A stretch of DNA of 64,000 bases from Hahella chejuensis KCTC 2396 (lineage in GTDB: Bacteria > Pseudomonadota > Gammaproteobacteria > Pseudomonadales > Oleiphilaceae): the NCBI RefSeq assembly GCF_000012985.1, contig NC_007645.1:2634501-2698500 (forward strand), in the 5' to 3' direction. The notes beneath the pieces were generated by a model. That model saw nothing but the letters and a program-made list of their open reading frames with translations. It ran no database searches and had not been told where the DNA came from. A program made the translations under genes and the position numbers. This document shows positions 44,281 through 53,274 of this stretch, piece after piece. Every line of letters starts with the position of its first letter. Position 1 is the first letter of the stretch.

Positions 44281-45439
44281 TTTTCCGTCTTGTACGTTTA
44301 GGGCGTTGTGAAATGATCACACCTGTGCGCAGACGATTCTGTCCGAACTGGGACATGCGGTCGAACTGGGCGCGGGCGATGGGGATGTACTGGTTGTCGA
44401 TGGCGAGACGGTGCGACTCTTCATCCACATCCGGGTCATGAATATATACGAAATCTGAGTCGACGGCGCTGATCATCACCCAATGCGGCGCTTTTTTCTG
44501 GTCGAAGTGGTAGGTGCTGATCAGCACCAAGGCCAGTTTGCCTTGCTTGATTTCCCGTTCCAGGATTTCCTGAGTCAATACAGTGTTGTGAATGACGACA
44601 TCGGTTTCGTCGAGCTGATGCATAAAGTCTTTGTGCACCAGCTTTAATACTTCTTTTTTCTCCGTGCGTCTGACGCCCTCGAGAAATAGCGGGCCTTCGT
44701 AATTGACGTAAATCTCCGCATTGAAACCGCGCTTATGAGCGGCCAGCGCGAGCCCATGGGGGCCGCAACCGCCGTGCCCGGAGGTCATGAATATGGTGGT
44801 GGCCTCGCGCCAGATCTGTATCTCTTCCCAGTTGCGGGGAATATATTCCGTATTCAGGGTCGCCATGGCCATCATCAACGACGCCGGGCCGCAAGTGAAA
44901 TCCGTGCTTTGGCTATAGTAAGGGATCTGCAGCGTCTGATTCAGCGGCGCGAAACGAATGATCTGTTTCTGGAAACGATAGGCGTCCCGGTGATCTTCGT
45001 AATAATCGTGATAAACCCCAAACTGGCGATAACCGAGCTTCTTATATAAGCCGATCGCTTCCTGGTTATCGGTGCGTACTTCCAGGCGCATAAAAATACA
45101 GCGGCGCGATATCGCCGACTGCTCCGCCATATCCATCAGCGCCCGCGCGACGCCCTTGCCGCGGGACTCCGGAGCGATGGCGATGGAGTAGAGGCGGGCG
45201 AGACTGGTGCCGCGATGGAATAACGTAATCGCATAGCCGCACAGCTTCTCATCCATCTCACACAACACCACCGAAGCGGATTCGGATTTGATCATGTGGC
45301 GAAAACTTCTGCGGCTGAGCCGATCCGTCGTAAAGCATGATTCTTCAAGCTCCACCAGCTCGTCAAGATCTTCCATATGGGCTTCCCGATAGTGGGGCGC
45401 CAAAGAGCGAATTACGGTTTGCGGCTGGTTTTTATTCAT
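44273..45439 (-). CDS. GNAT acetyltransferase-C39-like peptidase fusion
   Basis: A 388-residue two-domain cytoplasmic protein. Residues of about 15-160 are a RimI-like GNAT domain, with the acetyl-CoA loop IAPESRGKGVARAL near 90-100 and the LYKKLGY motif near 130. Residues of about 165-370 form a papain-like C39 domain: DFTCGPASLMM with catalytic Cys183, and HWVMISAVDSDFVYIHDPD with the His and Asp. No signal peptide. The start faces the RLAN/ATP-grasp gene across 158 bp. This divergent pair recurs in many gammaproteobacteria as I recall, and suggests linked peptide ligation, trimming and acetylation. Confidence 0.85.
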   Translation of the reverse strand: MNKNQPQTVIRSLAPHYREAHMEDLDELVELEESCFTTDRLSRRSFRHMIKSESASVVLCEMDEKLCGYAITLFHRGTSLARLYSIAIAPESRGKGVARALMDMAEQSAISRRCIFMRLEVRTDNQEAIGLYKKLGYRQFGVYHDYYEDHRDAYRFQKQIIRFAPLNQTLQIPYYSQSTDFTCGPASLMMAMATLNTEYIPRNWEEIQIWREATTIFMTSGHGGCGPHGLALAAHKRGFNAEIYVNYEGPLFLEGVRRTEKKEVLKLVHKDFMHQLDETDVVIHNTVLTQEILEREIKQGKLALVLISTYHFDQKKAPHWVMISAVDSDFVYIHDPDVDEESHRLAIDNQYIPIARAQFDRMSQFGQNRLRTGVIISQRPKRTRRKNA

Positions 45440-45597
45440 GCTTCTGAAATAGTTGGGGGTAAGTTCAAATATGTAGTGGACAGGCTAATTAAGTTAAGCA
45501 AGACTTAGCAGAGATGCGCAAGTCTAAAGTGAACGCTCGTCATTTAATAGCGCTATAACTCCCTATCCCCAATGCTCCCGGAGGAATCCCAAGCCGT

Positions 45598-47070
45598 ATG
45601 TCTCGTCTTTACATAGTCGTTGAGTCTTTAAAGGATTGGACCCCCTATTATCCAAGTGAAGACGTAATATCATTTGAAGACTACCTGGCTCTACCCATCA
45701 ACAAAAATGACCGCGTCAGACTGATCAACCTTTGTCGCAGTTATAAGTATCTCAGCAAAGGCTACTACTGCTCATTGCTTGCCGAGGCGCGGGGACATCA
45801 TGTCATTCCTTCCGTGCGCACGCTGAACGAAATTGAAAAGCGCTCGTTGTATTCGCTGATTCTCGACCTGGATGACGACACTGCGCTGTCGGCGCTGAAG
45901 AAGCTGGCTAACAAACCGGATCAGGAATTGACGTTCCGCTGTTTCTTCGGCAAAACCAGTGATCCGGATCTGGAGCCATTGGGCGCGCTAGTATTTGAGA
46001 AACTGCCTTGCCCGGTGGTGGAAGTGGAGATTGAGCAGAAAGGCGGCTGGAAATTGTCCGCTATGCGTCCAATCAGCCATAAAGGCTTTGACGATCAAGA
46101 GCAGACGCTGTTCGCCAATTCATTGGACGCCTTTAGCCGCAAAGTCTGGCGCAAGCCCAAAGAACGTAAGAAATATCGCTATGACATGGCGGTATTGGTT
46201 AATCCTAAAGAGGAAATGCCGCCCAGCGACAAAGGCGCGCTGAAGAAGCTGGCGAAAGTGGGCAAACAGCTCGGTGTGGCGGTGGACCTGATCGAACCCA
46301 AGGATTATCAGCGCATTCCTGAATACGATATGTTGTTCATCCGTGAAACCACCGCGATTGATCATCACACCTTCAAGTTTTCCAAGAAGGCGGAAGCGGA
46401 AGGTCTGATCGTAATGGATGACTCCACTTCCATCATGCGCTGCACCAACAAAGTGTATCTGGCGGATTTGTTGCGGGCCAATAGAGTGCCGACGCCCAAG
46501 ACTTTGATAGTCAGCAAGGGCGACAAACAGCAGTTGCTGGCGGCGGCGCAGGAACTGGGCCTGCCTATGGTGTTGAAAATCCCGGACGGCTCGTTTTCTC
46601 GCGGCGTGGTAAAGGTTGAGTCGCCGGAAGAGTTGGAGCAAAAAGCGCATACGCTGTTCAAGCAATCGGCGCTGTTGTTGGCGCAGGAGTTCATGTACAC
46701 CGATTATGATTGGCGGATCGGCGTGCTGAACGGCAAGCCTTTTTACGCCTGCAAATATTTCATGGCTCGTAACCACTGGCAGATTTATAAGCACGGCGAA
46801 GGTTCCACTGCCGCTGGCGCCTGGGCTACGCTGCCGACTTATGAAGTGCCCAAAGTCGTATTGAATGCGGCGGTGAAGGCCGCGGGGCTGATTGGCGATG
46901 GTCTGTATGGCGTCGATGTTAAGCAGAAAGGCAATCGGGCGGCGGTTATCGAAGTCAACGATAATCCGAGCATCGAGTCTGGCGTAGAAGATAAATATCT
47001 GGGGGACGAGTTATACCGTATTATCCTCGAAGAGTTTATCCGTCGAGCGGAAAAGAAACACAATTCCTAA
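45598..47070 (+). CDS. RLAN-domain ATP-grasp ligase (RimK-like)
   Basis: A 490-residue cytoplasmic protein. The N-terminal ~180 residues form the RLAN domain typical of RimK-like fusions (VIPSVRTLNEIEKRSLYSLI). About 280-485 is an ATP-grasp carboxylate-amine ligase: VMDDSTSIMRCTNKVYLAD, RVPTPKTLIVS, LPMVLKIPDGSFSRGVVKV (ATP-binding Lys and loop), DWRIGVLNGKPFYAC, and VIEVNDNPSIESGVED with the metal-binding Glu/Asn. Such enzymes add amino acids to a protein or peptide C-terminus. It is divergent from the GNAT-C39 gene, its likely functional partner. Substrate unknown. Confidence 0.88.
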   Translation: MSRLYIVVESLKDWTPYYPSEDVISFEDYLALPINKNDRVRLINLCRSYKYLSKGYYCSLLAEARGHHVIPSVRTLNEIEKRSLYSLILDLDDDTALSALKKLANKPDQELTFRCFFGKTSDPDLEPLGALVFEKLPCPVVEVEIEQKGGWKLSAMRPISHKGFDDQEQTLFANSLDAFSRKVWRKPKERKKYRYDMAVLVNPKEEMPPSDKGALKKLAKVGKQLGVAVDLIEPKDYQRIPEYDMLFIRETTAIDHHTFKFSKKAEAEGLIVMDDSTSIMRCTNKVYLADLLRANRVPTPKTLIVSKGDKQQLLAAAQELGLPMVLKIPDGSFSRGVVKVESPEELEQKAHTLFKQSALLLAQEFMYTDYDWRIGVLNGKPFYACKYFMARNHWQIYKHGEGSTAAGAWATLPTYEVPKVVLNAAVKAAGLIGDGLYGVDVKQKGNRAAVIEVNDNPSIESGVEDKYLGDELYRIILEEFIRRAEKKHNS

Positions 47071-47097
47071 GCGACGGAATTTCTGTCATTTTCATGC

Positions 47098-47126
47098 TTG
47101 AGCCCGCCATCTGACTTTGTTATGAT
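47098..47126 (+). promoter_or_regulatory. Sigma70-type promoter of 4.5S RNA
   Basis: TTGAGC at 47098-47103 and TATGAT at 47121-47126 with an optimal 17-bp spacer. Transcription would start near 47133, leaving a 5' leader of about 34 bases before the mature RNA. The leader contains a perfect palindrome, AAGAACAGCTGTTCTT (47140-47155). 4.5S RNA is made as a 5'-extended precursor trimmed by RNase P in E. coli. Confidence 0.7.
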
Positions 47127-47166
47127 GCGCGCCACTTGTGAAGAACAGCTGTTCTTGACTTGCTAT

Positions 47167-47280
47167 GGTGGCTCTGCCGGTCCCCTCGCAACAAGAAACC
47201 GTGAACCTGGTCAGGCCCGGAAGGGAGCAGCCACAGCGGTGGATCTGTGTGCCGGGGTGTGGCTGGTAGGGCTACCTCCA
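47167..47280 (+). ncRNA. ffs: 4.5S signal recognition particle RNA
   Basis: The conserved SRP domain-IV core is present: CAGGCCCGGAAGGGAGCAGCC with the GGAA tetraloop near 47219-47222 and the symmetric loop bases for Ffh binding, followed by GTGTGCCGGGGTGTGGCTGG. The ends GGTGGCTCTGCC and GGTAGGGCTACC pair to close the hairpin, giving about 111-114 nt. It works with Ffh to target ribosomes to the membrane. It lies upstream of dnaX, as in pseudomonads. The exact 3' end is approximate. Confidence 0.95.
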
Positions 47281-47499
47281 ACTCCTCCCTCACGTATCTA
47301 ATTTCCCCGTTGATTTCACGATTCCTGCGATGGTTTTCCTGCGTCTGCGCAAAGTCGTTTCGGTGACAGAAAACCCCTTGCATGCTAATGTATGCGTTTG
47401 AATTTTCCGTTCTTCCAAAGAGAGCGCCGTATAGGCTATGGCGGGCCGGGTGAGCAATTTGAAGCAATATCGTAATCGCTATGAATCGATAGGAGTGGC

Positions 47500-49707
47500 A
47501 TGGCATATCAGGTTCTAGCCAGAAAATGGCGTCCCGGCAATTTCGCGGAAATGGCGGGGCAGGAGCATGTTCTCAAAGCGCTGACCAACGCCCTGAATCA
47601 GGACCGTCTGCACCACGCGTATCTATTCACCGGTACTCGCGGCGTTGGTAAGACCACGGTTGCGAGAATTTTCGCCAAATGCCTCAATTGTGAACAAGGC
47701 GTTAGCGCTATTCCTTGTGGAGAGTGCGGGGTGTGCCGGGAAATCGCCGAAGGCAGATTCGTTGATCTGATTGAAATCGACGCGGCGTCGCGCACCAAGG
47801 TTGAAGACATGCGTGAGCTGCTGGACAATGTCCAGTACGCGCCTACCCGCAGCCGTTATAAAATCTATCTCATTGACGAAGTGCACATGCTCTCCAATTC
47901 CAGCTTCAACGCCCTGTTGAAGACCCTGGAAGAGCCGCCGCCTCACGTTAAGTTTCTGCTGGCCACCACTGATCCGCAAAAACTACCGGTTACTATCCTG
48001 TCGCGCTGTTTGCAGTTCAATCTCAAGAATCTGTCGCCGCAACGTATCGTTAGCCACTTGACCCATGTGTTGCAGGCGGAGAATGTGCCTGCGGAAGAAG
48101 CGGCCTTGTGGGAACTGGCGCGTGCGGCGGAAGGCAGCATGCGGGACGCAATGAGTCTTACTGACCAGGCCATCGCTTTTGGCGATGGCAAGCTGGAGGC
48201 GAAAGACGTCATTGAAATGCTGGGGACGATTGAGAAGCATGTAGTCATTGACTTGTTGCGCACCATCGCCGCGCAGGACTGTGCTGCGATGCTGGCGCAA
48301 GTCAATCATATGGCCCAGTTCGCGCCGGATTACGCCTATGTGCTGCAGGCGCTGGCGGAACTGCTGCATCGCGTGGCGGTGGAGCAGGCGGTGCCTGGCG
48401 GCGTCGACAACAGCTTTGGCGATCAGCAGCAAGTCTCCGAACTGGCGCAAACGCTGACGGCGGAAGATACCCAGCTTTATTACCAGATTGCCTTGATGGG
48501 GCGTAAAGATCTGGCCCTGGCGCCTGATCCGCGTACGGGATTTGAGATGGCCTTGTTGCGGATGATCGCCTTCCGCCCGAACATCAAATCAGCAAGGCAG
48601 ATTCAAGCGCCTTCCGCTGCTTCGTCCGCAGCCTCGGCTGACGACGATAAGGAAAGCGCTCAACCCGGGCCATCCCAGACTGAGACGGCTGTAGCGGCGC
48701 AGCCGGCTCCAGCTGTAGAAGCCACGCCTGAGCCCAGGCAAGAGATTGCAGCGCCGCAGCCGGAACCGCCGCAGCAGGTTGCGGAAAAACGCGATACGCC
48801 GTCGCCGCAAGAGCCGCCCCGCCAGGGGCTCTCACAACAAGGGCCACAGAAGCAAGAGCCGTCTAATCAGGGGGAAGCGCCGGTCATTGACGCTGCGCCT
48901 GTAACGCCTGCTCAACCCATAGAGCGGCCACCCCCCGGGCATTCTGAAGCAGAACCGCCGCCAGTAGATGATTACGATGCGTACTTCGCCGATGATCCAG
49001 GGCCTTCCGACGCGGACTATGGTTTTTCTGGCTATCCAGCGGAAACCGGTTATCCCGACGATGGAAGTCATGCCGCGCCAGTGGCGAACCCGCAGCCAAA
49101 AGAGGAGAGACCTCAGGCGGCTGCGCCAGCCCGGGAGCCACAGGGAAGGGAGGCAATAGCCCCGCCCCCAAAGTCAGTAACTGAGTCTGTTCCAGGCCTG
49201 CACCCAGGACCTGGGGAGGCTGGGTCGGTGAATACGACCCCTCCCGTTGTCGCCGCGAATAGCGTTAAGAAGTCCCCGGCGGGTCCGCTGACGCCGCCAT
49301 TGGAGGGCGAGCCTACCATGCAGGGAATGGTCTGGAAGGATGCGGTCAAACGCCTCGCCATTAGCGGAATGACCGCCACTCTGGCGCAGCGCTGCGCACT
49401 GGAGGCGGTGACCCCGGGCCTGGTCATATTCACGATTGATCGCGAGCATCTCGACTTTTTCAATGAGGCGCAACGCGAGCGCTTGCGCGCAGCGGTGTCG
49501 GAATTCATGGGCGAAGCGGTTAAAATCGAAGTTTCAGCCGGCGAATCGAAATGGTTGACGCCGCTGCAGTATGCGGAGCGACGCAGGGCGGAGCTGCAAC
49601 AGCAGGCGGAGACGGCCATTCGCAATGACCCCAATATTCAGATGATGGCGGGGCGTTTCGGCGCAGCGGTCATCGAAAACAGTATTGAGCCTATTATTCA
49701 GGAGTAG
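47500..49707 (+). CDS. dnaX: DNA polymerase III subunits gamma/tau
   Basis: Clamp-loader ATPase and organiser of the replicative polymerase, 735 residues. AAA+ module: GTRGVGKT at 45-52 (Walker A), zinc cysteines at 64, 73, 76 and 79, [10 protein letters not shown] (Walker B) and the sensor segment TILSRCLQF. Domain III ends near 365; a Pro/Gln/Glu-rich, low-complexity linker spans about 370-600; the final ~130 residues are the tau C-terminal domain that binds DnaE and DnaB. No A-AAA-AAG slippery heptamer was found in the linker, so production of a short gamma by the E. coli frameshift is not supported. First gene of the dnaX-ybaB-recR-rnd series. Confidence 0.97.
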   Translation: MAYQVLARKWRPGNFAEMAGQEHVLKALTNALNQDRLHHAYLFTGTRGVGKTTVARIFAKCLNCEQGVSAIPCGECGVCREIAEGRFVDLIEIDAASRTKVEDMRELLDNVQYAPTRSRYKIYLIDEVHMLSNSSFNALLKTLEEPPPHVKFLLATTDPQKLPVTILSRCLQFNLKNLSPQRIVSHLTHVLQAENVPAEEAALWELARAAEGSMRDAMSLTDQAIAFGDGKLEAKDVIEMLGTIEKHVVIDLLRTIAAQDCAAMLAQVNHMAQFAPDYAYVLQALAELLHRVAVEQAVPGGVDNSFGDQQQVSELAQTLTAEDTQLYYQIALMGRKDLALAPDPRTGFEMALLRMIAFRPNIKSARQIQAPSAASSAASADDDKESAQPGPSQTETAVAAQPAPAVEATPEPRQEIAAPQPEPPQQVAEKRDTPSPQEPPRQGLSQQGPQKQEPSNQGEAPVIDAAPVTPAQPIERPPPGHSEAEPPPVDDYDAYFADDPGPSDADYGFSGYPAETGYPDDGSHAAPVANPQPKEERPQAAAPAREPQGREAIAPPPKSVTESVPGLHPGPGEAGSVNTTPPVVAANSVKKSPAGPLTPPLEGEPTMQGMVWKDAVKRLAISGMTATLAQRCALEAVTPGLVIFTIDREHLDFFNEAQRERLRAAVSEFMGEAVKIEVSAGESKWLTPLQYAERRRAELQQQAETAIRNDPNIQMMAGRFGAAVIENSIEPIIQE

Positions 49708-49711
49708 ACAT

Positions 49712-50038
49712 ATGATTAAAGGTAACATGGGCGACTTGATGAAACAGGCCCAAAAGATTCAGGAACAGATGCAGAAAGCCCAGGAAGAACTGGCTAACGC
49801 GGAAGTGAGCGGAGAGTCCGGCGGCGGTTTGATCAAAATTGTCATGAATGGTCGCCATGATGTGAAAAAAGTGGAGATCGACGCCAGTTTGATGCAGGAA
49901 GAGAAAGAAATCCTGGAAGATCTGCTGGCGGCGGCTGTGAATGACGCCGTGCGTAAAGTGGAAAAGAACAACCAGGATAAGATGTCCAACATGACTGCAG
50001 GTCTGGGCATTCCTCCTAATTTCAAAATGCCGTTTTAA
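49712..50038 (+). CDS. ybaB: Nucleoid-associated protein YbaB/EbfC
   Basis: A 108-residue DNA-binding dimer protein. The start is the ATG at 49712 with AGGAG upstream, 4 bp after the dnaX stop; the frame extending to 49685 overlaps dnaX. Typical sequence: [20 protein letters not shown] coiled coil, a VKIVxNG-like central sheet ([19 protein letters not shown]), and C-terminal [16 protein letters not shown]. Always between dnaX and recR in this lineage. Confidence 0.95.
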   Translation: MIKGNMGDLMKQAQKIQEQMQKAQEELANAEVSGESGGGLIKIVMNGRHDVKKVEIDASLMQEEKEILEDLLAAAVNDAVRKVEKNNQDKMSNMTAGLGIPPNFKMPF

Positions 50039-50058
50039 TGACGGAGTAGCATCCATAT

Positions 50059-50664
50059 ATGTCTTCCAGTCTGACGCCCGCCATTGATCAGTTGGTCCGT
50101 TGTCTGCGATATCTTCCCGGGGTGGGGGCGAAGACCGCCACTCGTATGGCGCTTAATCTACTGGAAAGAGATCAGGGTAGAGCGGCGGATTTGGCCATTG
50201 CCATCAGCGATGCGCTTACCAGAGTGAAACGCTGCTCGCGCTGCCAGAATTTTTGCGAAGCGGAATTGTGTTCAATCTGCGAAAGTCCTAAGCGGGATGA
50301 TCGCGTGCTCTGTGTAGTGGAGTCGCCGACAGACGTGCTGGCGATTGAGCAGACATCGGACTATAGCGGTCGTTACTTCGTGCTGATGGGGCATTTGTCG
50401 CCGATAGACGGCATTGGCCCTGAAGACATTGGCGTCGATAAGCTTAAGCAGCTATTGCAGGAAAGCGCCGTCAGCGAGCTGATCCTTGCCACCAACCCCA
50501 CTGTGGAGGGCGAAGCGACAGCGCATTTTATCGCCCACATCGCCAAAGACTTGAACATTCCTGTGTCCCGCATCGCCCACGGCATCCCCCTTGGAGGAGA
50601 GCTGGGCATGATTGACAGCGGCACGTTAAGTCACGCACTGCAAGGTCGAAAACCTTTTGCCTAA
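50059..50664 (+). CDS. recR: Recombination mediator RecR
   Basis: Loads RecA at gaps together with RecO (RecFOR pathway), as a ring-shaped complex on DNA. 201 residues, standard length. HhH motif in LRYLPGVGAKTATRMA, zinc finger cysteines 59, 62, 71 and 74 (CSRC...CSIC), Toprim domain from VLCVVESPTDVLAIEQ through LILATNPTVEGEATA, and C-terminal Walker-like RIAHGIPLGGELGMID. 20 bp after ybaB; its last codons contain the TTG start of the RNase D gene. Confidence 0.97.
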   Translation: MSSSLTPAIDQLVRCLRYLPGVGAKTATRMALNLLERDQGRAADLAIAISDALTRVKRCSRCQNFCEAELCSICESPKRDDRVLCVVESPTDVLAIEQTSDYSGRYFVLMGHLSPIDGIGPEDIGVDKLKQLLQESAVSELILATNPTVEGEATAHFIAHIAKDLNIPVSRIAHGIPLGGELGMIDSGTLSHALQGRKPFA

Positions 50665-51853
50665 CGATACGCCTCTCTCCGCTATATATCCGCCGGATTA
50701 TGAAAGTCGCTGGATAGATACTCCCGCTGCGTTGCAGGAAGCATTGCTGCGCCTGGAAAAGACCGACTGGCTGGCGGTGGATACGGAATTTATCCGTGGA
50801 ACCACGTTTTATCCCGCGCCGGCGTTGCTGCAGCTCTATGATCGCCAGTGCGTGTATCTGGTGGACATGCTGAAAATCACCGATTGGAGCGGTGTCAGTC
50901 GACTGTTCGAGAGTCGCGACATTCTTAAAGTAGTGCATGCCTGCAGTGAGGATTTGGAGTTATTTAACTGTGTTGGCTTATCCCAGCCATGCGGCTTGAT
51001 CGATACACAGGTCGCCAATGCGTTGCTTGATGGTGAGCTGAACGAAGGGTTGCAGTCGCTGGTGCGACAGAATCTGGGTATTGAGCTGGAGAAGCACGCC
51101 ACGCGTTCAGACTGGACGCAAAGACCGCTTACAGACAAGCAAATTCAATATGCTCAGGAAGATGTGGTGGTGTTGTGGCCGCTCTATCAGAAACTGGCGG
51201 AAGCGTTGCGTCTGTCCGGCAAGTATGAAATTGCGTTGGAAGAGGGCGAAGCCATGCGTCTGGCGGCGGCCGGCGTGCAGGATATGGGACGCTATTACTT
51301 GAAGTTGCGTGGCGGGTGGCGTTTGCGCAAAGGCGCTCAGCAATTATTGGCGAAGCTGGCGGCATGGCGTGAGCAGGAAGCAAGAGGAAGAGATATCCCG
51401 CGTAAGAAAATCTGCCCTGACGATGAGTTAATCGCAATCGCTCAACGCCGGCCCCGAACCTTGGGACAGCTGACTGAAATTACTTCCATCCAGGGCGCAG
51501 GCCTGCGTCGTTATGGGGCGGAGCTGGTGGGGATGGTGCGTGAGCATATGAAGGCCGATGGCGATGAGCCTGAGACTGGTTTTGAAATGATACGTCCGCC
51601 GATTCCGCGGGAATATCAGGACTTGGTAAAGAAAGTAAAAAAACTGACGCAAAAGCTGGCGCGAGAGCATCGCATCAACGTGGGTCTGCTCGCCAGTCGG
51701 GGATTGCTGGAAGAGTTTGTTTATTGGCATATCCAGGGCGGCGCGGGAACGCAACCGCAGTTGCTGCAAGGCTGGCGCGGTCGGATTTGCAGTGCGCCGC
51801 TCGAACGCTGGCTGCAGGACGACAGGTCGGTCCCACCACGGCAATCACCGTAA
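50657..51853 (+). CDS. rnd: Ribonuclease D
   Basis: 3'-to-5' exonuclease that trims tRNA and small RNA 3' ends. 398 residues: the DEDDy active site is visible in LAVDTEFIRGTTFYPAPALL (Asp42, Glu44), VVHACSEDLELF, and YAQEDVVVLWPLY with the Tyr. It is followed by one or two HRDC domains (RDIPRKKICPDDELIAIA, then the C-terminal helical part near LLASRGLLEEF). The start is TTG, overlapping recR by 8 bp, consistent with coupling and low expression; no better ATG or GTG fits the N-terminal domain boundary. Confidence 0.92.
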   Translation: MPNDTPLSAIYPPDYESRWIDTPAALQEALLRLEKTDWLAVDTEFIRGTTFYPAPALLQLYDRQCVYLVDMLKITDWSGVSRLFESRDILKVVHACSEDLELFNCVGLSQPCGLIDTQVANALLDGELNEGLQSLVRQNLGIELEKHATRSDWTQRPLTDKQIQYAQEDVVVLWPLYQKLAEALRLSGKYEIALEEGEAMRLAAAGVQDMGRYYLKLRGGWRLRKGAQQLLAKLAAWREQEARGRDIPRKKICPDDELIAIAQRRPRTLGQLTEITSIQGAGLRRYGAELVGMVREHMKADGDEPETGFEMIRPPIPREYQDLVKKVKKLTQKLAREHRINVGLLASRGLLEEFVYWHIQGGAGTQPQLLQGWRGRICSAPLERWLQDDRSVPPRQSP

Positions 51854-51907
51854 GACCCCGGTTATTCGCGTAAGGCGTAAAGTTAGTTATTGAGGTAAAA
51901 ACAGATT

Positions 51908-52228
51908 ATGACTCCGGATCGCAGACTGATTTCTATCTTCAGAAGCTCCAAAAAAGAGGAAATGTATGTCTATGTAGATAAGAAACAGGGCGTCGGCGCA
52001 TTGCCGGAAGCGCTGTTGCAACTTTTTGGCAAGCCGCAGCATGTTTTTGACCTGTTGCTGACGAAGGAAAAGCCGTTGGCCAGAGCAGACGCGGCGGAAG
52101 TCATGAGCGCCATCGATGAAAAGGGGTTTTATCTGCAGATGCCGCCCGTCCAGGACGATTACATGATGGATGTAGTGCGTGCGCGTGAACAAACTCCAGC
52201 TGTAGGACGCAAGGATCTTGATGACTGA
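51908..52228 (+). CDS. ycgL: YcgL-family protein
   Basis: A 106-residue cytoplasmic protein with the YcgL signature: ISIFRSSKKEEMYVYVDKK at the start, LPEALLQLFGKPQHVFDLLL in the middle and GFYLQMPP near the C-terminus, a small alpha/beta fold of unknown biochemistry. It overlaps the downstream ycgN-like gene by 8 bp (start at 52221). The rnd-ycgL-ycgN order is conserved in pseudomonads and relatives. Confidence 0.9.
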   Translation: MTPDRRLISIFRSSKKEEMYVYVDKKQGVGALPEALLQLFGKPQHVFDLLLTKEKPLARADAAEVMSAIDEKGFYLQMPPVQDDYMMDVVRAREQTPAVGRKDLDD

Positions 52229-52664
52229 GGCGCGCTGGTGGGAACAGCCGCTGGATAGGCTGAGCCACGCGCAATGGGAGTCGCTCTGCGACGGCTGCGG
52301 CAAGTGCTGTCTGCATAAGTTGCAGGATGAGGACAGCGACGAGCTATACTTCACCGCCGTGGCCTGCCGTTATCTGGATGCTGAAAGGGTGCAGTGTAGT
52401 TGCTATACTGCGCGCGCATCGAAGAATCCGGACTGCCTGATTATCTCGCCGGAGAATCTTCCCAAAATTAGCGACTGGTTGCCAAAGACATGCGCTTATC
52501 GTCTGCGTTTTGAAAACCAGACGTTGCCAGCCTGGCATCCCTTGATCAGTGGGGGTCCGCGTTCTGTAGAAGCTGCGGGGCAGTCCGTGCGACATAGAAC
52601 GATAAGCGAAGACGATATCGACCCGGATGATTGGGAAGAACTGATTCTTATCGATATGATTTGA
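52221..52664 (+). CDS. ycgN: YcgN-family cysteine-cluster protein
   Basis: A 147-residue protein of the UPF0260/YkgJ-type zinc or iron-binding group. The Cys cluster CDGCGKCC occupies residues 23-30; further Cys lie in AVACRYLDAERVQCSCY. Its start was placed at the ATG at 52221 since AAGGA lies 5 bp upstream; a TTG one codon earlier is less likely. The conserved WHPLISG motif is present. Function unknown, probably metal-binding and cytoplasmic. Confidence 0.9.
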   Translation: MTEARWWEQPLDRLSHAQWESLCDGCGKCCLHKLQDEDSDELYFTAVACRYLDAERVQCSCYTARASKNPDCLIISPENLPKISDWLPKTCAYRLRFENQTLPAWHPLISGGPRSVEAAGQSVRHRTISEDDIDPDDWEELILIDMI

Positions 52665-52700
52665 ACGCTTGAAGCAACTGTTATTGAAAAGTAGAAAATT

Positions 52701-53072
52701 ATGCTGACAGATTTTGGTTATATCGCCGGTTGGGTTGCTTATCTCGTAGCGGCGCTGGCTTTATACGCATTAATGATGCCGTTGTTCAATTGTTGTGGTC
52801 CCCGTCCCGTGCAACTTTTCCTGCGCAGCCTGTTGGCGGTGGTGCTGTTTACGCCAGCGATGTCCGTTCCCAAAGACGGTCTGTGGGCGCCCGCCCATAT
52901 TGTCGCCGCCTACAACTGGCTCCAGCATGATGATAACGCCGCCTTGCAAGCGGGCCTGCTGATGTTGGCCGCCTGGTGCGTCATCGGTCTGCTGTTCGCG
53001 CTGCAAGTGGTGCTTGGCAAGCTCTTCGTCACCGCCAAACCCGCGCCAGCTAAGCCTAGACGGCGTACATAA
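52701..53072 (+). CDS. Small integral membrane protein
   Basis: A 123-residue protein with three predicted membrane helices (around IAGWVAYLVAALALYALMM, LRSLLAVVLFTPAMSV and GLLMLAAWCVIGLLFALQVV) and a basic tail KPAPAKPRRRT on the cytoplasmic side. It follows ycgN by 36 bp and may be the last gene of the operon. It is similar in size and position to unnamed membrane proteins beside rnd-ycgLN in related genomes, as I recall. Function unknown. Confidence 0.7.
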   Translation: MLTDFGYIAGWVAYLVAALALYALMMPLFNCCGPRPVQLFLRSLLAVVLFTPAMSVPKDGLWAPAHIVAAYNWLQHDDNAALQAGLLMLAAWCVIGLLFALQVVLGKLFVTAKPAPAKPRRRT

Positions 53073-53274
53073 TTACTTTAAAATCAATTAAATCCCTTCG
53101 CTTTTTTAAGCAATTCCTGCGTATTTTATTGTTGTTGCAACAAAACCTGCTATAACTTGAAGTAAGGATGGCCGCGGGCACGGCCGCGCTGCGCCCGCCA
53201 GCGGTCGATATTTCCAGCGGAGACGGCTGCTGAGCGGCTTCATTCGCCTGCGCCAACTTGGAATACGCTCGAAT

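Noticed and set aside
48780-48800. A-rich GAAAAACGC tract in dnaX as a frameshift site
   Set aside because: It does not form an X-XXY-YYZ heptamer in the reading frame and no strong downstream stem was seen.
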